Shown here: one piece after another, positions 41,892-51,662 of the stretch
Layout of the letters: every line of letters begins with the position of its first letter
Position numbering within the stretch: position 1 is the first letter of the stretch
Source: Brucella cytisi
GTDB lineage: Bacteria; Pseudomonadota; Alphaproteobacteria; Rhizobiales; Rhizobiaceae
Length of the DNA: 64,000 nucleotides
Assembly: GCA_012103075.1 (NCBI GenBank)
Contig: JAAVLQ010000003.1
Location: 248,001-312,000 of the forward strand
Direction of reading: 5' to 3'
The notes under the pieces: generated by a model
Databases searched by the model: none
Told to the model about the DNA's origin: nothing
What the model saw: only the letters and a program-made list of their open reading frames with translations
Program-made: the position numbers and the translations under genes

Positions 41892-42909
41892 TCAGCCCGC
41901 AGACAGCGCGGCCTGACGACAGGCGGCAATATCGGCAATCACCGAAAGCGCCAGTGACTGGACATCCCGGACCCGGCCGAACAGGCCAATCGGCGCCTTG
42001 ATCCGGTCGATGACTACCTGCGAATGCCCGAGGTCTCTAAGACGCTGCATCCTTTTTCATGGGTCCGGCTGCTGCCCAGCGCGCCGAGATAAAACGGGTG
42101 GCCATGCAGAGCCGCATCAAGAACAGGTATTTCAAGCTCAAGATCGTGCTGCAGAATTGCCACCGCCGTATCAGCATCAATCAGCGCCTCGTCCGGAGCC
42201 TGTCCAGTCGCTGCGTCATAACGGAGAACTTCATAACCCGCTGCTCGCGCCACCTTGGCGGCAATCTCGACTTCCAAAGTTCGGCCAGAAAGGAGGATCC
42301 TTACAGCGGGGCGGTAAGAGGTGAGGAACGTTCCATTATTCCAGCCGGCATCGGCCCTTCCTGAAACGAATGAAAGCGATTGGGTACTCGGACTGTAAGA
42401 CAGGCCGGTCTTGCGACGACACTGCAGGCCTTTAATCGCCTTCCGAATAGGCCGAATATCCCTCAATACGTGAACTGCGACGGTGACCCCGCCCCCACAA
42501 GGCAAAACGATGTCGAAGAAAGGTGACCCTTCGCCCAGCATGACGAACCGATCATACCGTTTCGAGATTGCCTGCAGGGCTTCGGCAGCGACAGCCGCCT
42601 CGGTACAGCCACCCGACACATATCCGCAATAGCGCCCATCGTCGGCGACAGCCATATGCGCGCCCAGTGACCGCGAGGAGCCGCCACGAATTTCCACCAG
42701 TGTACAGAGCGCCACCTGCAGACCTGCTTCCACAGCCCGGATCGCAAAATCCAGAACTTCGACTGCGGAATCCGTCGGAAAGGCCTCGGCAGGCACGGGC
42801 AATATCTCAGCGGCAAACCCATTGGTCGCCGGCCCGAAATTATTTGTCCGGCGGGGAACTTGCCTAGACACGCGTTGTTATCAGGACTTGGATGCGTCGA
42901 TACCGTCAT
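41892..42909 (-). CDS. XdhC-family molybdenum cofactor insertion chaperone (frameshifted)
   Basis: XdhC/CoxI fold. ALCTLVEIRGGSSRSLGAHM and YCGYVSGGCTEAAVA are the N-terminal signature; VRILLSGRTLEVEIAAKVAR and PFYLGALGSSRTHEKR are the C-terminal Rossmann part. Breaks near 42860 and 42050; the joined end is VQSLALSVIADIAACRQAAL. It binds sulfurated Mo cofactor and inserts it into the large subunit. Here it precedes the structural genes on the same strand and is divergent from a TetR gene. Confidence 0.82.
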
Positions 42910-43062
42910 AACATGCTCCTGCCAATCGCAGTGATTGTAATTCGAAAATTAAAGACCGCCTGATATGAGCGACCGAAACGGCTTACCTTTGCGAGCCTTC
43001 CACGCGGTTTTGGGCATGACATCCACCCTTTCCCGGATTAGAAGTTGGATGGCACTCCACAT

Positions 43063-43082
43063 AAGCGGAGGCGCCTCCGTTT
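43063..43082. promoter_or_regulatory. Probable TetR operator
   Basis: AAGCGGAGGCGCCTCCGTTT is a 20-bp inverted repeat with one mismatched pair; the inner 14 bp are perfect. It lies 51 nt before the TetR start and 153 nt before the XdhC start, in their shared promoter region. Confidence 0.65.
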
Positions 43083-43133
43083 AAAACATAGGGGCTGGCG
43101 AGTTTTCGTCAAGCCCTGTTCTGGGTTGGAGTT

Positions 43134-43734
43134 ATGGTGGCCAAGCAACAGACTTCGCAACCGCAGGAGCAGCCAAGGTTACGCGCAGATGCGCTGCGTA
43201 ATCGCTTGAAGCTGATCGAAGTAGCGGCGGGTGCTTTCGCCGAACGTGGCGCGGACGCTTCGCTTGAAGAGATCGCCCGGCAGGCAGGGGTCGGGATCGG
43301 AACGCTCTATCGGCATTTTCCGACCCGTGAGCATCTCGTGGAAGCGGTCTATCGGCGCGAACTTGAATTGCTCGCCACCGCCGCCACCGAGCTCATGGCT
43401 GAAAAGGCGCCCGACATAGCACTCGAAGAATGGATGCATCGTTTCGTCAGCTACATGGCCGCCAAACGCGGCATGGCGACCAGTCTGAAACTACTGTTTA
43501 CATCAAACGCCGCCCTTTTCACGGAGGGTTCGACACTCATGAACGCCACATTTGACGAGCTTCTGCGCAAGGCGGTTCAAGCGGGCACGATAAAAACGAC
43601 ATCGGAACATCTGATGTTCTTTACACGCTGTTCGGCATCTACTCGATCCCGGACACGCCCGATTGGCGGAACGGGCGCACAGGATCGTTCGCTTGATCAT
43701 GGACGGACTGCGAATTCGACCGGAAAACGGATGA
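43134..43734 (+). CDS. TetR-family regulator of the aldehyde oxidoreductase genes (one frameshift)
   Basis: About 200 residues. The helix-turn-helix reads ADASLEEIARQAGVGIGTLY and is followed by RHFPTREHLVEAVYRREL, the conserved TetR opening. The ligand domain is read to ATFDELLRKAVQAGTIK, then after breaks near 43620-43670 FGIYSIPDTPDW and RIVRLIMDGLRIRPENG. It is divergent from xdhC with a palindrome in between. Confidence 0.85.
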
Positions 43735-43773
43735 TCGGCGCGGTTGGTGGAGAGGGGATTGGAGAGCGTTGCA

Positions 43774-44427
43774 ATGACCAACAGACAGGAGCTTTCCGAT
43801 CAATTCGCTAAGCCCGACATTTCGGTCGCGATCATCATCCTTGCCGCTGGCCGGTCGAGCCGGATGTCGCCGGGAGCAGGTCACAAACTGCTTTCGACAT
43901 TCGATGGCGTTCCATTGGTGAGGCGAATGGCCTTGCGGGCCATTGAAAGCAAGGCAATCGACATCTACGCGGTCACCGGTTTCAGGCATAAGCAGATTGA
44001 GGCCTGTCTTGTCGGCCTCGACATGACGATCGCCTTCAACCCGGCCTTTGCTTCAGGCCTGTCAAGTTCGCTGAGCGTGGGTTTGAACATTCCCGGAGTG
44101 ACGGACCATAACGGCGTACTGATCCTTCTTGCGGACATGCCGTCCATTACCACGCACAATCTGGACCAACTCATCGACGCCTTTGCAACATCAAAGGGCC
44201 GCTCTATCGTCCGAGCAGCCCATGCAGGCACCTCCGGTAACCCAGTCATTCTCCCTAACGGCCTTTACGCACAGGCGCTGACACTTACGGGTGATCGCGG
44301 CGCGAGGACGTTGATTGAGAACTGTGATTTGGACATCATCGAAGTCGATATCGGTGAGGCTGCGATTGTCGACGTCGATACACAGAGCGACCTTCAAAGG
44401 CTGGGTGGTGTTCCGAGTGCGCGATAA
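43774..44427 (+). CDS. MocA-type molybdopterin cytidylyltransferase, intact
   Basis: 217 residues. The nucleotidyltransferase motif is IIILAAGRSSRMSPGAGHKL, with LILLADMPSIT (metal Asp) and GTSGNPVILPNGLY downstream. MocA-type enzymes turn Mo-molybdopterin into the cytosine dinucleotide form used by this oxidoreductase family. ATG 43774 is chosen (GGAGAG nearby); an in-frame Met at 43744 lacks such a site. It lies 39 nt after the TetR gene. Confidence 0.8.
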   Translation: MTNRQELSDQFAKPDISVAIIILAAGRSSRMSPGAGHKLLSTFDGVPLVRRMALRAIESKAIDIYAVTGFRHKQIEACLVGLDMTIAFNPAFASGLSSSLSVGLNIPGVTDHNGVLILLADMPSITTHNLDQLIDAFATSKGRSIVRAAHAGTSGNPVILPNGLYAQALTLTGDRGARTLIENCDLDIIEVDIGEAAIVDVDTQSDLQRLGGVPSAR

Positions 44428-44652
44428 AAGGCAATATGTCCCTTGGTTTCGGCCCAATCCCCGACTACAGCGCATCTGTTCATTCATCGCGTTGTAAGAC
44501 GACGATATCAAAGACTGGCCTCAACGCCTCGAAAGAATATGGCCTGACGACCCCTGCATTGGGTGACGTGCTGATTGCCAGTCAAGATTCTTGGCGATTG
44601 CTCCTCCTCAAGGGCAATTTCAACCGTTGATCCCCAAATTAACGTTCGACGC

Positions 44653-44946
44653 CTAGCTGGCAGGAATAATCTCTGGCCATTCCTGTGCTCCGTGAAGTAC
44701 GCGGAGGATGCGAACCGCCGATTGCGTTACAGCATAAGCCGCGACGTATGGAGTACCGTTTATCACCAGTTCCCGCGTTCCGGCAATTCTGCCAACCCAA
44801 CCACTCGCCGGAAAATCAATTAGGCGACGAGCAGCCGCGACGATCCGTTCGTAGACCATGATTGCAGATGAGGGATTATCCGCCTCAATAAAAGTGAAGA
44901 TGGCGTCTCGATCTGACAACGCAAATGCTGACCAAGTGAGCTTCAC
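44653..44946 (-). CDS. RelE/ParE-family toxin, intact
   Basis: 97 residues. WSAFALSDRDAIFTFIEADN at the start, then RRLIDFPASGWVGRIAGTRE and YVAAYAVTQSAVRILRVLHG, the beta-sheet core of this mRNA-interferase/gyrase-poison fold. It overlaps the antitoxin gene by four bases, the usual order with antitoxin first. Confidence 0.88.
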   Translation of the reverse strand: MKLTWSAFALSDRDAIFTFIEADNPSSAIMVYERIVAAARRLIDFPASGWVGRIAGTRELVINGTPYVAAYAVTQSAVRILRVLHGAQEWPEIIPAS

Positions 44947-45251
44947 GACTTGAGTGCCGTTGCTTTAAGGCGCGCTGCCGCCCGTCGCCTTTCGAAATGA
45001 GCCGTGACTTCATCATCCGGGACGTCCGGTCGTGTGTCGTGAAGCGCTTCAAGAACCTTGCTGCGAAACCAAGCATCGTGCGCTTCGCTGCCTGATATAA
45101 GTTCGAGCGGTAATGACCCCGCGTTCGCGGTCCGGGTGAGTAAGATACGAACTACGTCCGACACCGTAAGACCCATACTTTCAAGCACCGCAGAGGCACG
45201 ATCTCGAACTTCGGCATCAATGCGAGTTTGAACGAGTGCGTTCGAAGCCAT
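44943..45251 (-). CDS. DinJ/RelB-type antitoxin, intact
   Basis: 102 residues. A ribbon-helix-helix N-terminus (NALVQTRIDAEVRDRASAVL, then MGLTVSDVVRILLTRTA) binds DNA and dimerises. The long charged C-terminal tail (DDEVTAHFERRRAAARLKAT) would wrap the toxin. The promoter should lie in 45252-45300; autoregulation is known for the family. Confidence 0.88.
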   Translation of the reverse strand: MASNALVQTRIDAEVRDRASAVLESMGLTVSDVVRILLTRTANAGSLPLELISGSEAHDAWFRSKVLEALHDTRPDVPDDEVTAHFERRRAAARLKATALKS

Positions 45252-45470
45252 AAGTTTGTCCTACTTAAAGCGCGATTGTAATGCATATGAATCACACAGT
45301 CCGCAGGATATTTCTGTGCACGCCAAACCGCTGCGTTTTTTTGCGTTGGAAGGATACGAACCACTTTCCCTTGTCTTTGAACGGTGTGCTAATGGCCAGT
45401 CAGAAAGGCGAGTTGCAAAGTTTGTTGAAATGGCGTCCAGACATCGAGCCGGAAGCGAAAGGTCGCAATA

Positions 45471-45494
45471 ACCGGCGGTTTCCCGCCGGTTTTT
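45471..45494 (+). terminator. Intrinsic terminator-like stem-loop
   Basis: ACCGGCGG at 45471-45478 and CCGCCGGT at 45483-45490 form a strong stem with a short loop, followed by a T run on the plus strand. It lies 24 nt beyond the dehydrogenase stop, so it may also act on that minus-strand transcript. Confidence 0.65.
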
Positions 45495-45513
45495 GCATCC
45501 ACTTACATTGCTA

Positions 45514-46949
45514 TCAGGCCAGCGTATAGGCGGTCTTGACCGTTGTGTAGAACTCGGCGGCGTAGCGGCCCTGCTCGCGCGGACCGTAGCTCGAACCCTT
45601 GCGCCCGCCGAACGGCACGTGGAAATCGACACCTGCGGTCGGCAGGTTGACCATCACCATGCCCGCTTCCGAATTGCGCTTGAAATGCGTGGCGTATTTC
45701 AGGCTCGTCGTGCAGATGCCCGACGACAGTCCGAAGCTCGTATCGTTGGCGGTTGCAAGCGCTTCTTCATAATTCCTGACGCGGATGACCGAAGCGACCG
45801 GGCCAAAGATTTCCTCGCGGCTGATGCGCATCTGGTTGGTGGCTTCGGTGAAAAGTGCTGGCTGGAGATAGAAGCCCGGCGTTTCGCGGTTCAGGCGTTC
45901 GCCGCCAAAAGCAAGCTTTGCGCCTTCCTTGCGACCAAGCTCGATATAATCCATGTCCTGCTGAAGCTGGCTTTCGTCCACGACCGGGCCGATATGCGTG
46001 CCCTGCTTCAGGGCATTGTCGACCACAACGCTTTTCAGCTTTTCGATTGCCGCAGCGACAAACTTGTCGTGGATACCTTCGGTCACGATGATACGCGACG
46101 ACGCCGTGCAGCGCTGGCCGGTCGAGAAGAAGGACGAATTGACCACGGACTCGACAGCGACATCGAGATCGGCGTCATCCGGGACGACAACCGGGTTCTT
46201 GCCGCCCATTTCGAGCTGGAAGCGGCGGTTGTGCTCAATGGATGCCGCCGCAACGCGTTTGCCCGTACCGGTCGAGCCGGTGAAGGTGACGGCCTGAACG
46301 TCCGCACTGTCCAGAATGGTCTGACCGACAACCGAACCCTTGCCCATGACGAGATTGAGAACGCCCTTTGGCAATCCCGCACGGTGCAGGATATCGACAA
46401 TCGCCCGGGAACAGCCCGGCACGAGATCAGCAGGTTTGAACACAATCGTGTTGCCGTAGCAAAGTGCCGGCGCAATCTTCCGTGCCGGAATAGCGATCGG
46501 GAAATTCCATGGCGTAATGATGCCCACGACGCCGACCGGCTCACGGGTGATTTCCACACCGATACCCGGACGCGCAGAAGGCAGAACTTCGCCAGCCAAA
46601 CGCAGGGCTTCGCCTGCGAAGAAATCAAAAATCTGGCTGGCGCGAATGGTTTCGCCGATGCCTTCAGCCAGCGTCTTGCCTTCTTCGCGCGACAGGGGAG
46701 ACGGCCAAGCTCGTCCTTGCGTGCCAGAATTTCATCGGCAGTTTTGCGCAGGATGGCGTGCCGTTCCAGAATGCCGGAACGCGACCGGGCCGGGAAAGCG
46801 GCTTTCGCGGCGGCAATGGCTGCGTTGGTGTCTTCGGCAGTTGCCCGCGCATAGGTCCCAACGACATCATTCGTATCCGAAGGATTGATGTTGGCGATCC
46901 CGTCGCCGCCGACCCATTCGCCAGCGATCAGATTCTGATGAATTGTCAT
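45514..46949 (-). CDS. Aldehyde dehydrogenase, 2-oxoglutarate semialdehyde type (one frameshift)
   Basis: About 478 residues. NAD(P)-binding TGSTGTGKRV, catalytic Glu in FQLEMGGKNPVVVPDDAD, and catalytic Cys in FFSTGQRCTASSRIIV. One break near 46690 joins the N-terminus (QNLIAGEWVGGDGIANINPS). Together with the upstream FAH-family dehydratase it matches the last two steps of the oxidative (Weimberg) pentose pathway, giving 2-oxoglutarate. Substrate inferred from context. Confidence 0.82.
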
Positions 46950-46968
46950 GTCAGTTGCCCTTTCAAAA

Positions 46969-48115
46969 TCAGACCAGCCCGCGCGATGCGAGATTGCGCA
47001 TCAGATGCGACGAGCCAAACCGCCATGGGCTGCATTCGGTCGACAGGCGCACCGTGTTGGTCAGCGCGCCAAGCTGCGGATTGGAGATGGTGACCACATC
47101 GCCGATCTTGTGTGTAAAGCCCTGCCCCGGCGTGTCACGGTCCTCCACCGGTGCAAACAATGTTCCCATGAACAGCACGAAACCATCCGGATATTGATGG
47201 TGCTTGCCGATGGTCTGGGCAACCAGATCCAGCGGATCGCGGCTGATTTCCTTCATGGTGCTGCGGCCGTTGAGAACATATCCATCCGGTCCTTCGACCT
47301 TCAACGCCAATTCCGCCGAACGTACATCGTCCATCGAATAGGTTTCGTCAAACAGGCGGATGAACGGACCAACCGCGCAAGATGCATTGTTGTCCTTGGC
47401 CTTGCCGAGCAGCAGGGGGCTGAACGGCCTTCGACGTCACGCAGGTTCACGTCATTGCCAAGCGTTGCGCCCTTGACCTGTCCACGGCTGTTGACCGCCA
47501 GCACTACTTCCGGCTCAGGATTGTTCCGGTGGAAATCGGATGCAGGCCAACATCGGCGCCATGACCGACCGCCGACATGGGCTGGCTCTTGGTGAAGACT
47601 TCGGCATCAGGACCGATACCGACTTCGAGATATTGCGACCAGACGCCCTCTTCGATCAGCGCCACCTTGACGCGGACCGCCTCTTCCGAGCCTGCCTTAA
47701 GGTTACGCAGGCTGTCGCCAATGATCGCACCCACGCGCTCGCGGATTTTCAAAGCGAGATCGGGATTACCGGCGGCGCGTTCCTCGATTACGCGCTCGAT
47801 CATGGAGCGGGCGAAGGTAACGCCGCAGGCCTTGATCGACTGCAGGTCGTTCGGCGGCAGAAGATGCAGAGTGTTTTGATCGCCGGGCTTGCCGGAAAAC
47901 AGGGATTCAAGCGAACCGATATCCTGTCCGGCGGTTGCGCGCACATGAGCCAGCGCATCGTCAAGTTCGAGCAGGTCGCGCATTGTCGGTGCAGCTTTGG
48001 TGGTAAAGTCGATGACGCGCCCTTCGCGCAAAGTCACCAGAACCGGCCCCATGGCCGTCGGGCTCCATGCTCGCCCGACAAATGTTCCCGAGGCGAAAGT
48101 TTCGTTGCTGCTCAC
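46969..48115 (-). CDS. FAH-family 2-keto-3-deoxy-pentonate dehydratase (frameshifted)
   Basis: About 385 residues when joined, close to Caulobacter XylX. N-terminus FVGRAWSPTAMGPVLVTLRE; LLPPNDLQSIKACGVTFARS carries the FAH-family motif; VKVALIEEGVWSQYLEVGIG and, after breaks near 47525 and 47420, PEPEVVLAVNSRGQVKGATL (metal-binding E-x-E type site) and CAVGPFIRLFDETYSMDDVR. Family members dehydrate 2-keto-3-deoxyxylonate or -arabinonate to 2-oxoglutarate semialdehyde. It lies 19 nt upstream of the dehydrogenase. Confidence 0.75.
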
Positions 48116-48145
48116 GGTAGAATTTTCCTCACTATCTGGGTTGGT

Positions 48146-49621
48146 TCAATGGGCGTCGAAGGCCATGGTCAGGATATTGCTTTCAGTCATTTCATTTCTA
48201 TTGAGGATCCCTACCAATTGCCCTTTCGACAAAACGGCGACGCGGTCACACAGCGCAAGAATCTCGGGGATTTCTGAAGACGCCACGATCGCCGTCAAGC
48301 CGTCGGTGACCTGCTGCATGATGATTTCATAAATTTCCGCCTTAGCGCCAACATCGACACCGTGCGTAGGCTCATCGAGCAGAAGCAGACGTGGTTGGCT
48401 CATCAGGGCGCGGGCGAATATCACCTTTTGCTGATTACCACCCGACAATGTGGAAATTGGTTGACTATCACTTTCATCCGGATGCCAAGCATTTTGCGAT
48501 AGCGCGCCAACCGTTCCGTATCCGCCTTTCTATCCGAAACCGGACCCCGCGCATAAAGGCGCAGACTTGAAATGGCTGCATTATCGAGCACCGAATGCTG
48601 AGGCAAAATGCCCGCAATTTTGCGCCCTTCAGGCACCAGCGCTATACCCTTTTTACCGCCTGACTTGGATCGGATACGACGAGCGGCATTCCAAACATGT
48701 GAATTTCACCACCCGCAAGCCGGCGAGCTCCGTGAATGAGCTCGATAAGTTCCGTGCGGCCTGCTCCCACAAGCCCGAAAAGACCAAGCACTTCGCCCTC
48801 GCTCACTTCAAGATCGAGGGAGCGGATCAAGGTCCCATCGCTGACATTCTTCAGGGACAAGGCCGTGGTGTCATGGCTCACGGCATGATTACGGCGGGCG
48901 AAAAGCGCCGGCTTGCCCGTCATGTCGGCAATCAATTGTCCACGTGACGTGTCCGCTGGACGCCTTTCACTGACGATAGCGCCATTTCTAAGCACGACCA
49001 TGCGATCACAGAGAGACAATGCCTCCTCAAGCCTATGGGTGATGAAGACGATCGCCGCACCTTGCGCACGCGCTGCTTTCACGTAGTCACAAAAGCTTTC
49101 GACCTCGTGTGGGGTCAACGAAGACGTTGGTTCATCGAGAATGAGAAGTCGAGGATCACGCGCCGCAGCTTTCGCAATCTCGACCAGCTGCTGTTCTCCG
49201 GCGCGCAGACCGGAAGCCAAGCGCTTCGGATCAATGTGACCAGCACCGACACTGGCGAGAATATGGCGCGCCTTGTCCGCCATCTCTGCAAAATCAACAA
49301 AGCCGAACGCGTTTTTGGGCATGCTTCCAAGGTGAAGGTTCTCAGCAACGCTGAGAGCACCTACAACCGAAAGCTCTTGATGAACAAAACTCACCCCTGC
49401 CTTGATGCCATCGGCGGCATTTGCGATATGTGATCGCGGTCCCATCGATCTCGATCGATCCCGCGTCAGCCGCGAGACCTCCAGAGAGGATATGCATGAG
49501 CGTCGACTTGCCAGCGCCATTTTCGCCCAGCAAGCCGACGATCTCGCCGGCTCGAAGGTCGAGGTCCACGGCATGAAGCACCTTGTTACCAGAAAAGCTC
49601 TTGGCAACGCCGCGCTCTCAT
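48146..49621 (-). CDS. Sugar ABC transporter ATP-binding protein, RbsA/XylG type (frameshifted)
   Basis: About 490 residues with two nucleotide-binding domains in one reading. The first has GLLGENGAGKSTLMHILSGG, LRAGEQQLVEIAKAAARDPR and LLILDEPTSSLTPHE; the second has the degenerate GLFGLVGAGRTELIELIHGA, LSGGNQQKVIFARALMSQPR and LLLLDEPTHGVDVGAKAEIY. Breaks near 49600, 49430, 48650 and 48470. The start is uncertain; ATG 49621 requires an indel to reach VAKSFSGNKVLHAVDLDL. Confidence 0.82.
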
Positions 49622-49675
49622 GACCGTTTCTCGCCCGTCTGAAGGGCGCCTCGTGTCCGTTTTTGTGAGGACAAG

Positions 49676-50650
49676 TTATTTGACATTGTCAGGCGTCAAC
49701 AAATTGCCAGCGACGGGGATCACTTTGGAAGGTGGCTCATGACCCGAGACTAGAAAATTATAAAGATAAACACTGGCGTCGAGAGCTTGCTGATAAGGAG
49801 CCTGATCGAGAAGGCCAACCATTTCGCCCGTCTTGAGATATTGAATATTATCAGGCGTGTGATCAAATCCAACAATGCCGACCTTTCCTGTCAGGTTCAG
49901 ATCCTTGACGGCTTTTGCGGCGCCGAACGGGCCACCAGCCGTGACATAAACCATCTTTAGGTCCGGATTTGCGGTGCTCATATCCTGCAACAATGAATAG
50001 GCGGCCTCTGCTTTGTCCTTGTTCTCGAAGGGCCCTAATATCTGAATTTCCGGGGCATTTGCCTTGATATAATCTAGAGCGCCAGCCATACGCTGGTTGT
50101 GTTGCGTTGCCCCAAAGTAACCGGTGATGACACCAAGTTTGCCTCGACCGTTCATCTTTTTGACGATGAATTCACCAATCTGCTCGCCAGCCGACGTCGC
50201 ATTCTGCCCGATAAAAGCGAGACGCTTGGAAGGCGTCGCCCCTTCGGCAACGATAGTGAAAACCGGTACACCAGCGTCTGATGCCTCGTTGATGATCCGC
50301 GCTGTGCCGTCGAATATCGGCACCACGACAATACCGTCATACTGTTTGGCGAGCGCTCCCTCCACTCCCGAAACAACAGCCTCCGCCGACAGTTCGCTGC
50401 CCAAATCGATGAAATCCACTTTCGCGTTAAAGTTCGACAGATAGTCGTTCGCCGCCCCGGCCCCTTCGGTCACCGGCATCCAGAAAGGATTATTCTGGAA
50501 CGAGAGAAATGCGATCCTGATTGGACCTTTGGTATTTTCTACAGCCGCGACCGTTCCTCCTTTCGGTGGTTCTGCGGCATGAGAGGATAGAGCCAAAAGA
50601 ACCGTGGTCAGCGCGGCCATGGTGAAAGTTCGGATTCTGTCCCAATACAT
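49676..50650 (-). CDS. Sugar ABC transporter substrate-binding protein, RbsB type, intact
   Basis: 324 residues. A signal peptide is seen (FTMAALTTVLLALSSHAAEP). Mature motifs: IAFLSFQNNPFWMPVTEGAG, YDGIVVVPIFDGTARIINEA and VGIVGFDHTPDNIQYLKTGE (ligand-binding Asp). First gene of three in this transporter by function, lying between the permease and ATPase genes. Substrate probably a pentose or related sugar. Confidence 0.88.
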   Translation of the reverse strand: MYWDRIRTFTMAALTTVLLALSSHAAEPPKGGTVAAVENTKGPIRIAFLSFQNNPFWMPVTEGAGAANDYLSNFNAKVDFIDLGSELSAEAVVSGVEGALAKQYDGIVVVPIFDGTARIINEASDAGVPVFTIVAEGATPSKRLAFIGQNATSAGEQIGEFIVKKMNGRGKLGVITGYFGATQHNQRMAGALDYIKANAPEIQILGPFENKDKAEAAYSLLQDMSTANPDLKMVYVTAGGPFGAAKAVKDLNLTGKVGIVGFDHTPDNIQYLKTGEMVGLLDQAPYQQALDASVYLYNFLVSGHEPPSKVIPVAGNLLTPDNVK

Positions 50651-50675
50651 CGAAATCTCCTCCTCTAATCGTTAT

Positions 50676-51617
50676 TTAATCGTCTTCATTGCCACGTGTT
50701 AAACCATCGATGCCAACGGCAAGGATAATAACCGGGCCCTTGGTGACTACCTGCCAGTAGGCGGCGATACCAAGCAGCACGAAAGCATTGTTAAGAAGCG
50801 CCATAAGCAAAGCTCCTATTACGACGCCAATGATGGAACCGCGTCCGCCGGACAGTGCGGTTCCCCAAGAATAACAGCCGCAATGACATCAAGTTCGTAC
50901 CCAATCCCAAGATTTGGATCCGCACTTGCTAGATTGCCAGACAAAATCAAGCCGCCGAGCCCGGCGAGAAGTCCGCAAATAGTAAAACAACTAAGCGCGT
51001 TGCCTTGATGTTGACGCCTGCAAGACGGGCCGCTTTGGGATTGTCGCCAATGGCGTAAATCTCACGCCCAATAACTGTATAGGTGACAAGCACGTGGACG
51101 ACGATTGCAAGCGCGATCATTAGCAAAAGGACACAGGAATACCGAGCAGGCGGCCAGCACCCACAAATTCCGCCAAGCCGCCAATCGGCACAGGAATTCC
51201 ACCCGTCATCAGCAAGGCCGGGCCACGCCCGATTGACAAGACGCCCAATGTTGCGATGAAAGGATTAATCTTGAAGCGGGTGTAAAGAACGCCGTTGATA
51301 ACGCCGCAAGCAACGCCCGTCAAAAGCCCCGCCGCCAGACCCACGCTCTCATAGCCGGTGTCGCGTATCGTAGTTGCGGCAACGACCGCTGACAGACCGA
51401 TGACCGAACCGACAGAGAGATCGATGCCGCGCGCGATGATAACCAATGCTTGACCGAGCGCGACAATGGCGACGACCGATGCTTGCCGCCCGACATTCAG
51501 CAAGTTGCGAGGCGACAGGAAATAGTCGCTCGCAATTGCCAGATAGATGGCGACAGCAATCAGCATGAGCAGAACCGATGCTTCACGATAATGCGCAAGC
51601 TTCTTCACAAACTGCAT
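50676..51617 (-). CDS. Sugar ABC transporter permease, RbsC type (frameshifted)
   Basis: About 313 residues. FLSPRNLLNVGRQASVVAIV and ALGQALVIIARGIDLSVGSV are family signatures, followed by KINPFIATLGVLSIGRGPAL. After breaks near 51115, 50990 and 50865 the reading continues YAIGDNPKAARLAGVNIK and VILGGTALSGGRGSIIGVVI, ending GIDGLTRGNEDD at 50676. Confidence 0.8.
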
Positions 51618-51662
51618 GTTTTCTCCCCTCTGTTGATCGCGTCTTTGTTCAACGGCGCAAGA

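Noticed and set aside
45493..46854. A 453-codon plus-strand open frame
   Set aside because: Antisense shadow of the aldehyde dehydrogenase gene.
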